Below the pieces are notes generated by a model. The model saw only the letters and a program-made list of their open reading frames with translations, had not been told where the DNA came from and did no database searches. Source: Pseudomonadota bacterium (lineage in GTDB: Bacteria; Pseudomonadota; Gammaproteobacteria; Burkholderiales; Rhodocyclaceae). From it: a stretch of 34,422 bases of DNA. The position numbers and the translations under genes are program-made. The stretch is taken from the NCBI GenBank assembly GCA_018262195.1, contig JAGTRS010000042.1, positions 1 through 34,422 of the forward strand, in the 5' to 3' direction. Below, in pieces: positions 18,125 to 26,703 of the stretch (positions within the stretch are counted from its first letter, which is position 1; every line of letters begins with the position of its first letter).

Positions 18125-18577
18125 TCAGCCGATCACGAACAGCGGTTCGCCAAATTCGACAGGTTCGCCGTTATCGAGAAGGATGGCCTTGACCACGCCG
18201 GAGGCATCGGCTTCGATTTCGTTGAGCAGCTTCATCGCTTCGATAATGCAGAGGGTTTCACCCTGTTTGACGCTCTGGCCGATTTGCACGAAAGCCTCGG
18301 CACCCGGCGACGGGGAGCGGTAGAAGGTACCGACCATCGGCGACTTGACGACATGGCCTTCCGGCAGCTCGTCCTCGTCATCGAGATTGACCGTAGACGG
18401 CGCAGGGGCACCGGCAGCCATCGGCGGCGGCGCAGCATAGTATTGCTGCGGCGCGGCAACGGCGGCGCCGTAATGCTTGGCGATACGAACCTTCTCTTCG
18501 CCTTCAGTCACTTCCAGTTCGGAAATACCGGATTCCTGAACGAGGTCGATAAGTTTCTTGAGTTTACGCAGATCCAT
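18125..18577 (-). CDS. accB: Acetyl-CoA carboxylase biotin carboxyl carrier protein
   Basis: AccB carries biotin between the carboxylase and transferase subunits (150 aa). The N-terminus [23 protein letters not shown] is typical; a Pro/Ala-rich flexible linker spans about 38-62; the C-terminal biotinyl domain holds EAMKL with the biotinylated lysine at K116, and the AccB thumb-like [22 protein letters not shown] 18577 is chosen because GGGAG lies just upstream and the protein begins in register with the family. Confidence 0.98.
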   Translation of the reverse strand: MDLRKLKKLIDLVQESGISELEVTEGEEKVRIAKHYGAAVAAPQQYYAAPPPMAAGAPAPSTVNLDDEDELPEGHVVKSPMVGTFYRSPSPGAEAFVQIGQSVKQGETLCIIEAMKLLNEIEADASGVVKAILLDNGEPVEFGEPLFVIG

Positions 18578-18632
18578 GGAGACTCCCTTCTGTTTTGCGC
18601 CCGTTGGGTGCAAGAAGCTGGCCGAAGCCAGA

Positions 18633-19112
18633 CTATTCAATATTAAGCTTGTTAAGCAGGTATTCGAGGGCGAGAACGTAACCCTGATGACCCAGCCCGC
18701 AAATCACGCCGACAGCCAGGTCCGAAAAATAGGAGTGATGCCGGAAAGGTTCCCTGGCATGCACATTCGACAAATGCACCTCAACGAACGGAATCTCTAC
18801 CGCCGCGATCGCATCACGCAGCGCCACGCTGGTATGCGTATAGGCCGCCGGATTGATGATGATGGCGCGGACGCCCTGTTCACGAGCAGCATGAATGCGC
18901 TCGATGAGCGCACCTTCATGATTGCTCTGGAAAGATTCCAGTTCAACACCGGCGCCTTCGGCCATGCGAGCCAGCGCCATGTTGATATCCGACAGGGTAA
19001 CCCGGCCATAATGCTCCGGCTCACGGGTGCCAAGCAGGTTCAGATTCGGCCCGTGCACTACCAGAATGCGGGGCTTTTCGACCGACTTGGAAGCAGTTTT
19101 TCGCTTCGTCAT
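18633..19112 (-). CDS. aroQ: Type II 3-dehydroquinate dehydratase
   Basis: AroQ dehydrates 3-dehydroquinate to 3-dehydroshikimate in aromatic amino acid synthesis; the type II enzyme is a dodecamer (159 aa). [20 protein letters not shown] holds the active-site loop with its catalytic tyrosine; [30 protein letters not shown] and [18 protein letters not shown] complete the site, including the conserved histidines. Gene order aroQ-accB-accC is a common conserved cluster. A basic N-terminal extension of about 13 residues precedes the domain. Confidence 0.98.
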   Translation of the reverse strand: MTKRKTASKSVEKPRILVVHGPNLNLLGTREPEHYGRVTLSDINMALARMAEGAGVELESFQSNHEGALIERIHAAREQGVRAIIINPAAYTHTSVALRDAIAAVEIPFVEVHLSNVHAREPFRHHSYFSDLAVGVICGLGHQGYVLALEYLLNKLNIE

Positions 19113-19151
19113 AGCTGCAAGTTTGCCGCAAATGGCAGCAATTTGTCCAGT

Positions 19152-19742
19152 CTATTCCTTTAGCAAGGCACGCAGCGCATCGGCCCGGATGCGCTCATGC
19201 GGACGACCATCGCGATGCTTCATGCTGACCCGCTCCATGTGGGGCGGCAAGATCACCAGATTGGCATCCGCCGTATCCGTTTCCATTTGCAGCACCGCCT
19301 CGACCCGTTCATTGCGCGCCTCAACATGAGAAACGTCGATACCGCGGTTCAACAGGAAGATCTCGACCTCCTTGGCACTATCGGCAAAAAGCAGGATGTC
19401 GATATGCGAATGCTCCCCTGCCGTCCCATCCAGCACGGAGCCGGTCAGGTAGGGCTGGAAATCGGCCAGCAGATCAAGCAACTGCAGCGCGGTTTGACGC
19501 AAGGCAGCGATCAGCTCGACGTGATCCTCTCCCTGGTAAAGCAACCGGTAAGCGCGTAATTCGGCCTCAACCTCGGCGTTATCCGGAAAGGAGGCGTGCT
19601 CAAGCACCCCCAACTGCCGGGCAGCCTTCTTCTTGGCGTGGTGATAGTCAGTAATGCCATCCTCGGCCATCAGGCGGGCGGCGGCGCTGGCGATGCTGGC
19701 CCGAATACCGGTACTCGGGCGTTGCTTTTCATGACGGGTCAT
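19152..19742 (-). CDS. Nucleotidyltransferase-like protein, possibly catalytically incomplete
   Basis: A 196-residue protein that I do not recognise by name; similar proteins sit beside mpl in betaproteobacteria. The N-terminal half (to about residue 90) is helical and basic at its start. The middle has a stretch like a minimal nucleotidyltransferase active site: LTGSVLDGTAGEHSHIDILLF, with G101-S102 and D115. The usual motif is GS...DhD; here the first aspartate position is H113, so catalysis may be lost or the match may be only structural. The C-terminus is RIRADALRALLKE. It is the first gene of the minus-strand run, 39 bases before aroQ and 50 bases from divergent mpl. Confidence 0.85.
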   Translation of the reverse strand: MTRHEKQRPSTGIRASIASAAARLMAEDGITDYHHAKKKAARQLGVLEHASFPDNAEVEAELRAYRLLYQGEDHVELIAALRQTALQLLDLLADFQPYLTGSVLDGTAGEHSHIDILLFADSAKEVEIFLLNRGIDVSHVEARNERVEAVLQMETDTADANLVILPPHMERVSMKHRDGRPHERIRADALRALLKE

Positions 19743-19792
19743 GCGGACTCGATCAAGGTAAAATCCCCTCCATTCTAACGGCTCAATGTGAC

Positions 19793-21139
19793 ATGCACAT
19801 TCATATTCTCGGTATTTGCGGCACCTTCATGGGTGGCGTTGCACAACTGGCGGTCGACGCCGGCCACAAAGTCACCGGCTGCGATGCCAACGTCTACCCA
19901 CCGATGAGCGACCAGCTGCGCGGCGCCGGCATAGAACTGATTGAAGGTTTCGATACGACCCAGCTCGCGCTTGCCCCCGACATGTTCGTCATCGGCAACG
20001 CCATTTCACGCGGCAACCCGCTGCTCGAGGCCATTCTCGACAAGGGGCTACCCTATGTTTCCGGCCCGCAATGGCTGGCCGAGAATGTGTTGCAGGGTCG
20101 CTGGGTGCTCGGCGTCGCCGGGACTCACGGCAAGACGACGACTGCCTCGATGCTGGCCTGGATATTGGAAGACGCCAACATGGCACCCGGTTTCCTGATC
20201 GGTGGTGTTCCCTTGAACTTCGGGGTTTCGGCACGCCTGGGTGATACACCGTTCTTTGTCATCGAGGCCGATGAATACGACACTGCCTTTTGCGACAAGC
20301 GTTCCAAGTTTGTTCATTACCGGCCACGGACGGTTGTCCTGAATAATCTTGAGTTTGATCACGCCGATATCTTCAGCGATCTGGCCGCCATCGAAACACA
20401 ATTCCACCATCTCGTGCGCACCTTGCCACAATCCGGACTGATCGTTTCCAACGCTGCCGAAACCAGCCTCGACCGTGTCCTGCAACGTGGCTGCTGGACT
20501 CCCGTTGAAAAATTCAACGATCCCGCCGGCTATCGCGTCACCGGCGACGACGCTCGGGGCGAACTGGTGCTGCATGGCCCCGAGGGTGTGATTGGCCGGA
20601 CACGCTGGAACCTCTCCGGCGAACACAATCGCGCCAATGCCTGTGCTGCGCTACTCGCCGCCCGCCATGTCGGCGTATCGCTGGCCCACGGGCTGGATGC
20701 ACTGTCGCGCTTCGTCAATGTCAAACGGCGCATGGAAGTGCGTGGAGAAGTACGCGGTGTCACCGTTTACGACGATTTCGCCCACCATCCGACAGCCATC
20801 GCCACCACCGTAGCCGGCCTGCGCCGCAAGGTCGGGAAGGCACGTATCCTCGCCGTGCTGGAGCCACGCTCGAACACCATGAAGCTGGGCACGATGAAGT
20901 CGCAGCTGCCCGACAGCCTGCGGGAAGTCAACGCGGCTTTCTGCTATGCCGGCAATCTTGGCTGGGATGCCCGCGAGGCACTGGCGCCGATGGGTGAGCG
21001 CGCCATCGTCGAGGAAAATCTGGATCGACTGGTCGACCAGATCGTCATCGCTGCACAGCCGGGCGACCATATTCTGGTGATGAGCAATGGCGGCTTCGGC
21101 GGCATTCACGGCAAATTGCTGGCCGCACTGGCCGAATGA
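19793..21139 (+). CDS. mpl: UDP-N-acetylmuramate:L-alanyl-gamma-D-glutamyl-meso-diaminopimelate ligase
   Basis: Mpl reattaches the recycled tripeptide L-Ala-D-Glu-mDAP to UDP-MurNAc in peptidoglycan recycling (448 aa). It is a Mur-ligase fold: N-terminal MHIHILGICGTFMGGVAQLA (UDP-sugar domain), ATP loop GVAGTHGKTTTASM, EADEYDTAF and NLEFDHADIF in the central domain, and YDDFAHHPTAIATT in the C-terminal domain. The starting motif HILGICGTFMGG distinguishes Mpl from MurC. It stands alone, diverges from the nucleotidyltransferase-like gene and ends at a strong shared terminator. Confidence 0.97.
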   Translation: MHIHILGICGTFMGGVAQLAVDAGHKVTGCDANVYPPMSDQLRGAGIELIEGFDTTQLALAPDMFVIGNAISRGNPLLEAILDKGLPYVSGPQWLAENVLQGRWVLGVAGTHGKTTTASMLAWILEDANMAPGFLIGGVPLNFGVSARLGDTPFFVIEADEYDTAFCDKRSKFVHYRPRTVVLNNLEFDHADIFSDLAAIETQFHHLVRTLPQSGLIVSNAAETSLDRVLQRGCWTPVEKFNDPAGYRVTGDDARGELVLHGPEGVIGRTRWNLSGEHNRANACAALLAARHVGVSLAHGLDALSRFVNVKRRMEVRGEVRGVTVYDDFAHHPTAIATTVAGLRRKVGKARILAVLEPRSNTMKLGTMKSQLPDSLREVNAAFCYAGNLGWDAREALAPMGERAIVEENLDRLVDQIVIAAQPGDHILVMSNGGFGGIHGKLLAALAE

Positions 21140-21172
21140 TCATTCAACGGCACTTCATGATATCCAGACAAT

Positions 21173-21203
21173 AAAAAACCGCCGGACTGACCGGCGGTTT
21201 TTT
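21173..21203. terminator. Bidirectional intrinsic terminator between mpl and maeB
   Basis: AAAAAACCGCCGG (21173-21185), loop ACTGA, CCGGCGGTTTTTT (21191-21203). The seven-pair GC stem is flanked by A6 and T6, so it works in both directions, ending mpl on the plus strand and maeB on the minus strand. Confidence 0.95.
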
Positions 21204-21230
21204 ATCATACCCGCCGCGGCGGGTTGGCGA

Positions 21231-23507
21231 TCAGCGCTCCATCGACTCGACAACAGCCAGTGCCGTCATGTTGACCAAGCGACGAACGGTTGCAGTCGCG
21301 GTCATGACATGGACTGGCCGGGCGGCACCCAGCAGGATGGGGCCGATGGTGACGCCTTCACCACCGGTCATCTTGATCAGGTTGTAGCTGATGTTGGCAG
21401 CGTCGATATTCGGCATGATCAGCAGATTGGCTTCGCCCTTGAGCGGTGAATCCGGGTTGGCTTCGCGGCGGATGTCTTCGTTCAGAGCGGAGTCGCCATG
21501 CATTTCGCCATCAACTTCCAGCTCACCGGCCGACATCGCATCGATCAGATTGGCCGCAGCGCCCATCTTGCGGGACGACTCGGAACTCGAAGAACCGAAG
21601 TTGGAATGCGACAACAGCGCAACCTTCGGATTCATGCCAAAGCGCTTGACCTGCTCGGCAGCCATCAAGGTCATCTCTGCAATTTCCTGAGCGCCCGGGT
21701 TTTCATTCACATGCGTATCGCAGATGAACAGCGAGCGGCCCGGCAGCATCAGGTAGTTCATCGCAGCCAGTGTATTGACGCCACTGCGCTTGCCGATGAT
21801 GTTCTGGACCACACCCAAATGGTGGCTGTACTGACCGGTCATGCCGCAGATCAGGCCATCGGCGTAGCCGAGCTTGAGCAGCATGGCACCGATCACGGTC
21901 GGTTTGCGGCGCAGCGCATCCTTGGCGATGCCCGGCGTGACGCCACGGCGGACCATCAGCTTGTGGTAAGCCTGCCAGCACTCACGGTAGCGCTCATCGG
22001 ATTCCGGATTGACGATGTCGAAATCGACACCCGGCTTGATACGCAGCTTGGCCTTTTCCAGACGACGCTCGATGACATCCGGACGACCGATCAGGATCGG
22101 ACGAGCGAACTTTTCTTCGATCACAACCTGAACGGCGCGCAACACGCGCTCTTCTTCACCTTCCGAGAAGATCACGCGCTTGCCCTTGGCCTGGCGCGCA
22201 GCCTGGAAGATGGCGCGCATGCCAACGCCGGTGTGATAGACGAATTCGGACAACTTGGCGCGGTAGGCCGCCCAATCGGTAATCGGACGCGTGGCGACGC
22301 CTGAATCCATGGCAGCCTGCGCGACGGCCGGCGCGATCTTGACGATCAGGCGCGGATCGAAGGGCTTCGGAATCAGGTATTCCGGTCCGAAAGACAAGTC
22401 GGCGCCCGGATAGGCCATGGCCACCTCGTCGGTCACTTCGGCTTCGGCCAGCTCGGCGATGGCGCGCACGCTGGCCATCTTCATTTCTTCGGTGATCCGC
22501 GTTGCGCCGACATCGAGGGCACCGCGGAAGATGAAGGGGAAGCACAGCACGTTGTTGACCTGGTTCACGTAGTCCGAACGGCCGGTCGCGATGATGGCAT
22601 CCGGGCGGACTTCCTTGACCAGTTCCGGCATGATTTCCGGGGTCGGGTTGGCCAGCGCGAAAACCATCGGCTTGTCGGCCATGGTCTTGACCATGTCCTG
22701 CTTGACGACGCCAGCGGCAGAGAGGCCGAGGAAAATATCGCAGCCAACCATCGCATCGGCCAGGGTGCGCTTGTCGGTATCCTGGGCGTAGCGGGCCTTG
22801 GTTTCGTCCATGCCGCCCGGGCGGCCGACGTAGATGACGCCCTTGGAGTCACAAATGGTGATGTTCTCGCGCTTGACGCCAAGATCGCACCACAGATTCA
22901 CACACGAAATGGCGGCGGCACCGGCACCGGAAACCACCACCTTGACCTCGTCGATCTTCTTGTTGACGACCTTCAGGCCATTGAGCATGGCGGCACCGGA
23001 AATGATCGCGGTGCCGTGCTGGTCATCGTGGAAGACGGGGATGTTCATCCGCGCCTTGAGCTTCTCTTCAATGTAGAAGCACTCCGGCGCCTTGATGTCT
23101 TCAAGGTTGATGCCGCCGAGCGTCGGCTCGAGGGCGGCAATCATGTCGATCAGCTTGTCCGGGTCGTTCTCGGCCAGTTCGATGTCAAAGACGTCAATAC
23201 CGGCGAATTTCTTGAACAGGCAGCCCTTGCCTTCCATGACCGGCTTGGAAGCCAGCGGGCCGATATTGCCGAGACCGAGCACGGCAGTACCGTTGGTGAC
23301 GACACCGACCAGATTGGCGCGCGAGGTGTACCAGGCGGCAGTCGCCGGGTCTTCAACAATCGCATCGCAGGCAGCGGCAACACCCGGAGAGTAGGCCAGC
23401 GCCAGATCGCGCTGGTTGGTCAGGCCCTTGGTCGGGCGGACGGAAATCTTGCCCGGGGTGGGCCAGCGATGGTATTCGAGTGCGGCTTCGCGCAAATCCT
23501 TTTCCAC
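21231..23507 (-). CDS. maeB: NADP-dependent malic enzyme with C-terminal phosphotransacetylase domain
   Basis: MaeB decarboxylates malate to pyruvate with NADP (758 aa, as in E. coli MaeB). The malic enzyme part (about 1-430) has [37 protein letters not shown] and the nucleotide fold [14 protein letters not shown] phosphotransacetylase-like domain (about 430-758) follows; in MaeB it is regulatory rather than catalytic and responds to acetyl-CoA. The start is GTG at 23507 with AAGGAG upstream. It is a single-gene unit ending at the bidirectional terminator. Confidence 0.96.
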   Translation of the reverse strand: MEKDLREAALEYHRWPTPGKISVRPTKGLTNQRDLALAYSPGVAAACDAIVEDPATAAWYTSRANLVGVVTNGTAVLGLGNIGPLASKPVMEGKGCLFKKFAGIDVFDIELAENDPDKLIDMIAALEPTLGGINLEDIKAPECFYIEEKLKARMNIPVFHDDQHGTAIISGAAMLNGLKVVNKKIDEVKVVVSGAGAAAISCVNLWCDLGVKRENITICDSKGVIYVGRPGGMDETKARYAQDTDKRTLADAMVGCDIFLGLSAAGVVKQDMVKTMADKPMVFALANPTPEIMPELVKEVRPDAIIATGRSDYVNQVNNVLCFPFIFRGALDVGATRITEEMKMASVRAIAELAEAEVTDEVAMAYPGADLSFGPEYLIPKPFDPRLIVKIAPAVAQAAMDSGVATRPITDWAAYRAKLSEFVYHTGVGMRAIFQAARQAKGKRVIFSEGEEERVLRAVQVVIEEKFARPILIGRPDVIERRLEKAKLRIKPGVDFDIVNPESDERYRECWQAYHKLMVRRGVTPGIAKDALRRKPTVIGAMLLKLGYADGLICGMTGQYSHHLGVVQNIIGKRSGVNTLAAMNYLMLPGRSLFICDTHVNENPGAQEIAEMTLMAAEQVKRFGMNPKVALLSHSNFGSSSSESSRKMGAAANLIDAMSAGELEVDGEMHGDSALNEDIRREANPDSPLKGEANLLIMPNIDAANISYNLIKMTGGEGVTIGPILLGAARPVHVMTATATVRRLVNMTALAVVESMER

Positions 23508-23575
23508 GGATTCTCCTTGGCAGTCGGGTATAGGGAAAACCCTGTAGATTACTCCAAAGGTTTATTCGCTGGAAG

Positions 23576-23592
23576 CGTAATTATGAATTACG
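23576..23592. promoter_or_regulatory. Palindrome upstream of maeB
   Basis: CGTAATT (23576-23582), ATG, AATTACG (23586-23592) is a perfect 7-bp inverted repeat, with a third AATTACG half-site at 23598-23604. It lies 70-95 bases upstream of the maeB GTG, upstream of a possible -10 TAATCT on the minus strand. It may be a regulator site; the regulator is unknown. Confidence 0.4.
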
Positions 23593-23678
23593 GCGCAAAT
23601 TACGTGATATCCGCGAGCCGGATGAAAGGCCGACGGCGCAGCCCGGCCCGACTCGCGCCGCCATCAGCCGAATTCCGC

Positions 23679-25733
23679 TCAGAAACGGTGCGACAGCGTC
23701 AAGCGGAAGGTTCGCGGCTCGGCGGGGTGGATGTGGCGGTCGTAAACGGCCGCCCCTTCACCCGCCAGTTGCGAGTCGTACCAGTATTCGATGTCGTTCA
23801 CCTTGCGATCGAACAGGTTGTAGACGTCAATAGCCACTTGCGTGCGAGGCGCTATCTTGTAGCCAAGCCGCAGGTTGGTCAGCGCCGACGCCCCAGAACG
23901 CACCGAGTTGTCCTCGATCAAGGGCCGGGGGCCGAAATAGCGCAGGCGCAGAGCACCGAACCATGGACCGAGATGATCGAGGGTGAGCCCGATATTGGCC
24001 GTCGTCGACACCGCCCCCGGGATGTAGTCGCCGGCGAGCGGGTCATGATCACGGAAACGGGCATGCGACCACGCGAGGTCGGCATCGATCGCCAGCCAGT
24101 CGGCCAGCACATAGAGGTTGGTCCACTCAACACCGTAGCGACGCGACGGGCGAGAAGGCTCGGTGGTGCCCGCATCGCCGACAAAGAGCAGCTCCGAGGC
24201 GGAATCGAGTTGCCACAACGACAGCGTTGATTGCCAGCCGGAGACAATCTCGGAACGAACGCCGAACTCGTAGCCCTTGGTGCGAACCAGTGGCTTCACG
24301 GACTGCACTGGCGTCACGCCATCGCTCGGATCGACCTTGATGGTGGTGCCGCGCGCGTCGTTGGAATGGAAACCGTGGCCGTAGTTGAGGTAGAGCTCAG
24401 TCCTCTTCCACGGCCCGAAGATCAGTGCCAGCTTGGGCGTCAGCATCTGGTCGCTGGCCTTGCCGGAGTTGGCAGCGAGGCTGGAATCGACGCTGAAGTC
24501 GTAGGCATCAGCGCGAAGGCCGTGCACGGAGCGAAACCAATCGGTCCAGCGCGTTTCGTTCTGCGCCCACAATGACAGGCTGCGTTGGGTAACCTTGTCC
24601 TCGCGCACGGTCGATTGCGTCTGCCGGCCGCTCGTCCAGTACAACCCGACCGGGTTCAAGTGATCGATCCGCCCCTGCAGCCCAATGCTGTTTTCGACCT
24701 CGAAGCCTCCCCAGCGCTCGAACATCGCGTGCGATGCCGCAAAACCGCCGGCTTGCCGCCGCTCGGCCTGCTTGAACTGGTCACCGGGCGGACAGCCGTT
24801 GCTGGCGCAATACTGGAAGTTGGACCACAGATCGAGACCTGACTTGAGCCACCAGACATTGGCCTTGCTCTGGGCGCTAGCCCAGCGCTTGGCCCATTCA
24901 CCGGACAGGCTGTAGCGATGCGTCTCACCGCCGGTCGTCGGATCCAGCGTGCCGAAACGGCCAAGCTGGCCGCTGTCGATGGTGCGCTGAGCGATCTGGT
25001 CGGTGGACGTCCATTGGCCCTGGTAGGCCATGCCGGTCAGCGAGAAGCCATTGTTGCGGCTACCCCGGCTGTAGCGCAGCACGCCGTTGAGTTTCCGATA
25101 GTGCTCCTCGACTTCCCACGGGCCGTCGTTGTGGAACAGTTCCAGGCCGTAAAGGAGCTGGCCACCCCCCACTTCCGGCGAACCTGCCAGCAGGCTCCGC
25201 GCATAGCCGTTCTGGCCCAGGGTCAGTTGCGCCAGCGAGGCATCGAGACCGCGAAAGTAGTCGATGTGCGCCGCACCGGCCGACGAGAAATCACCCTCCT
25301 CGGCGAAATACGGCCCCTTGCGGAAGCTGATCCGATCGACCAGTTCGGGAATCAGGAAATTGAGATCGGTGTAGCCCTGCCCGTGCGCATGGGTCGGCAT
25401 ATTGACCGGCACACCACCGACGTAGGTCGCGAAATCGGTGCCATGGTCGAGGTTGAAACCGCGCAGAAAATACTGGTTGGCCTTGCCGTCGCCGGCATGC
25501 TGCGTGACGATCAGGCCGGGCACCATTTCGAGCGCCTCACCGGGTCGAAGGATGGGCACCGTAGCGAGTCGCTGACTGGAAACCACGCCTTCGCTGCCTG
25601 AAGCCGCAATGCCTTCCAGGTTTTCTGCCCTGGCACGGACTTCGACAGCGGAAAGCTCTGGTGACTCATGCGCCAGAACGCCTGTCATCGCGGCCACAAG
25701 ATATGAACTAATTAACTTTTGTCTTAATTTCAA
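23679..25733 (-). CDS. TonB-dependent outer membrane receptor, predicted nickel transporter
   Basis: A 684-residue TonB-dependent receptor. A signal peptide (MKLRQKLISSYLVAAMTGVLA) leads into a plug domain (EALEMVPGLIVTQHAGDGKANQYFLRGFNLDHGTDFATYV split across about 65-105, with VNMPTHAHGQGYTDLNFLIPE), then a 22-strand-type barrel ending in the aromatic SHRF. The start is TTG at 25733: an in-frame TAA lies just upstream and the next start is ATG at residue 16, which would destroy the signal peptide. Nickel as cargo is inferred from the preceding NiCoT permease, the NikR-like site and the nikR gene; nickel receptors under NikR are known (for example FrpB4 in Helicobacter). Histidines in THAHGQG could contact metal. 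Confidence 0.9.
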   Translation of the reverse strand: MKLRQKLISSYLVAAMTGVLAHESPELSAVEVRARAENLEGIAASGSEGVVSSQRLATVPILRPGEALEMVPGLIVTQHAGDGKANQYFLRGFNLDHGTDFATYVGGVPVNMPTHAHGQGYTDLNFLIPELVDRISFRKGPYFAEEGDFSSAGAAHIDYFRGLDASLAQLTLGQNGYARSLLAGSPEVGGGQLLYGLELFHNDGPWEVEEHYRKLNGVLRYSRGSRNNGFSLTGMAYQGQWTSTDQIAQRTIDSGQLGRFGTLDPTTGGETHRYSLSGEWAKRWASAQSKANVWWLKSGLDLWSNFQYCASNGCPPGDQFKQAERRQAGGFAASHAMFERWGGFEVENSIGLQGRIDHLNPVGLYWTSGRQTQSTVREDKVTQRSLSLWAQNETRWTDWFRSVHGLRADAYDFSVDSSLAANSGKASDQMLTPKLALIFGPWKRTELYLNYGHGFHSNDARGTTIKVDPSDGVTPVQSVKPLVRTKGYEFGVRSEIVSGWQSTLSLWQLDSASELLFVGDAGTTEPSRPSRRYGVEWTNLYVLADWLAIDADLAWSHARFRDHDPLAGDYIPGAVSTTANIGLTLDHLGPWFGALRLRYFGPRPLIEDNSVRSGASALTNLRLGYKIAPRTQVAIDVYNLFDRKVNDIEYWYDSQLAGEGAAVYDRHIHPAEPRTFRLTLSHRF

Positions 25734-25738
25734 GGCTT

Positions 25739-25759
25739 AAAAAGGCCGCTTACCCGGCC
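25739..25759 (-). terminator. Intrinsic terminator or attenuator between permease and receptor genes
   Basis: On the minus strand GGCCG (25759-25755), loop GGTAAG, CGGCC (25748-25744) is followed by TTTTT (25743-25739). It lies 18 bases beyond the permease stop and only five bases before the receptor's TTG, so the hairpin and T-run occupy the space where a ribosome-binding site should be. Confidence 0.65.
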
Positions 25760-25777
25760 ATCCCCGTATTCTTGTTT

Positions 25778-26587
25778 TCAAGCCGTTGCAGGCCGACGCG
25801 TCAGTCGTACCGCTGCGATAAAGCTGAGGGCAATGATCGCCACCAGTGAAAAACCGAAGATCAGTTCCTTGCCTTCACTCCATGCATCAATCGCAGGCGA
25901 CAGCATCTTGGCGGCGCCGAAGGCCGCCACCAACAGGCTGACGCCGGACACGACCAGCCCCATGACCCGCGAGGCGATGAGCGCCACCTGATCGGCGCGG
26001 GCGATCAGGCGTGCGATCCACAACCCGTTGATGCCATCGGTCAGCAACATGCCGAGCATGAACAGCAAGGCCAGCACCAGCGCGTGTTCCCAGCCACCGA
26101 ACTGCGTAGCGGTCAGCGCGAAGAAGGCGGCCTGCGACAGGGTGTCGAAAGACAGCGCAAAGAGTGCACCAACCAGTGCGATCAGCGCTGGGTGTGAAAC
26201 GTGCCGCAGGTTGCCGAGCAGGCGCCCCTTGAGGCCAACCGGCTGAACCATTTCATGCGGCTCGGCCGCCAGCACGGCAGCCAGATTGAGACTGCCCAAG
26301 GCAACGAGGAAGGCGATTGAGATGACTGCCCCCAATGTGCCGAACCATTCCGGTACATCCCATTGCCCGGCGAGGGCGGAAACGCCAAGCGCGATGGCCA
26401 TGACCACGGCACCGTGACCGAGTGAGAAGAGGGTGCCGCAGTAGCGCGCCAGACCCGGCCGGGTACGGGCGTTGTAGCGTGTCAGGCCATCAATGGTCGC
26501 CAAATGGTCGGCATCGAAACCATGCTTCATGCCGAGCACGAAGGTCAGGATCAGCAACGACAGCCAGTCAGTAGGCAGGGTTTCCAT
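25778..26587 (-). CDS. NiCoT-family nickel/cobalt permease
   Basis: An inner-membrane permease (269 aa) of the NiCoT (HoxN/NixA) family. The signature HGFDADHLATID at residues 22-33 in the first part corresponds to the HAxDADH motif of helix II; SLGHGAVVM and LFALSFDTLSQ match the other two NiCoT signatures. The protein is hydrophobic throughout, with about seven to eight helices. It is shorter than typical members (about 330-380 aa), lacking the large central loop. The neighbouring NikR and NikR-like operator indicate nickel over cobalt. It is read before the TonB receptor on the same strand. Confidence 0.92.
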   Translation of the reverse strand: METLPTDWLSLLILTFVLGMKHGFDADHLATIDGLTRYNARTRPGLARYCGTLFSLGHGAVVMAIALGVSALAGQWDVPEWFGTLGAVISIAFLVALGSLNLAAVLAAEPHEMVQPVGLKGRLLGNLRHVSHPALIALVGALFALSFDTLSQAAFFALTATQFGGWEHALVLALLFMLGMLLTDGINGLWIARLIARADQVALIASRVMGLVVSGVSLLVAAFGAAKMLSPAIDAWSEGKELIFGFSLVAIIALSFIAAVRLTRRPATA

Positions 26588-26595
26588 GAGGCACC

Positions 26596-26622
26596 GTATG
26601 AAGGATTTTTACATCTTCATAC
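26596..26622. promoter_or_regulatory. Predicted NikR operator upstream of the nickel permease
   Basis: GTATGAAG (26596-26603), 11 bases, CTTCATAC (26615-26622) is a perfect 8-bp inverted repeat containing GTATGA and TCATAC, the half-sites recognised by NikR in E. coli, with 15 instead of 16 bases between them. It begins eight bases before the permease start and overlaps the predicted promoter. nikR lies in the window. Confidence 0.8.
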
Positions 26623-26636
26623 AAAGTCCGTGCCAG
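26620..26636 (-). promoter_or_regulatory. Near-consensus sigma-54 (-24/-12) promoter element for the nickel permease
   Basis: Minus-strand CTGGCACGGACTTTGTA fits the sigma-54 consensus YTGGCACGRNNNTTGCW at every fixed position except the -12 C, which is T. The GG to G(T) spacing is the required ten bases. Its -12 end forms the first bases of the NikR-like operator. A sigma-70 alternative (TATGAA with a poor -35) is weaker. Confidence 0.45.
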
Positions 26637-26684
26637 ATCAATAAGTCATTGTTCGTATTGATTTCAGCATTCGGATGCCAGTTG

Positions 26685-26703
26685 AAAAAACGACCAACTG
26701 GTC
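26685..26703 (-). terminator. Weak intrinsic terminator at the end of the histidine kinase gene
   Basis: On the minus strand GACC-AGTT-GGTC (inside 26703-26692) is followed by GTTTTTT (to 26685), overlapping the kinase stop codon. The stem is only four to five pairs. A longer alternative fold, CCAGTTG with CAACTGG, encloses the T-run. Confidence 0.4.

Noticed and set aside
16741..18192. Long plus-strand open frame (483 codons) opposite accC
   Set aside because: Fully antisense to AccC and AccB; the composition (His/Asp/Arg-rich) reflects the reverse complement of accC codons.
23016..24230. Plus-strand open frame across maeB, the maeB upstream region and the TonB receptor
   Set aside because: Spans two antisense genes and an intergenic region with no coherent protein features.
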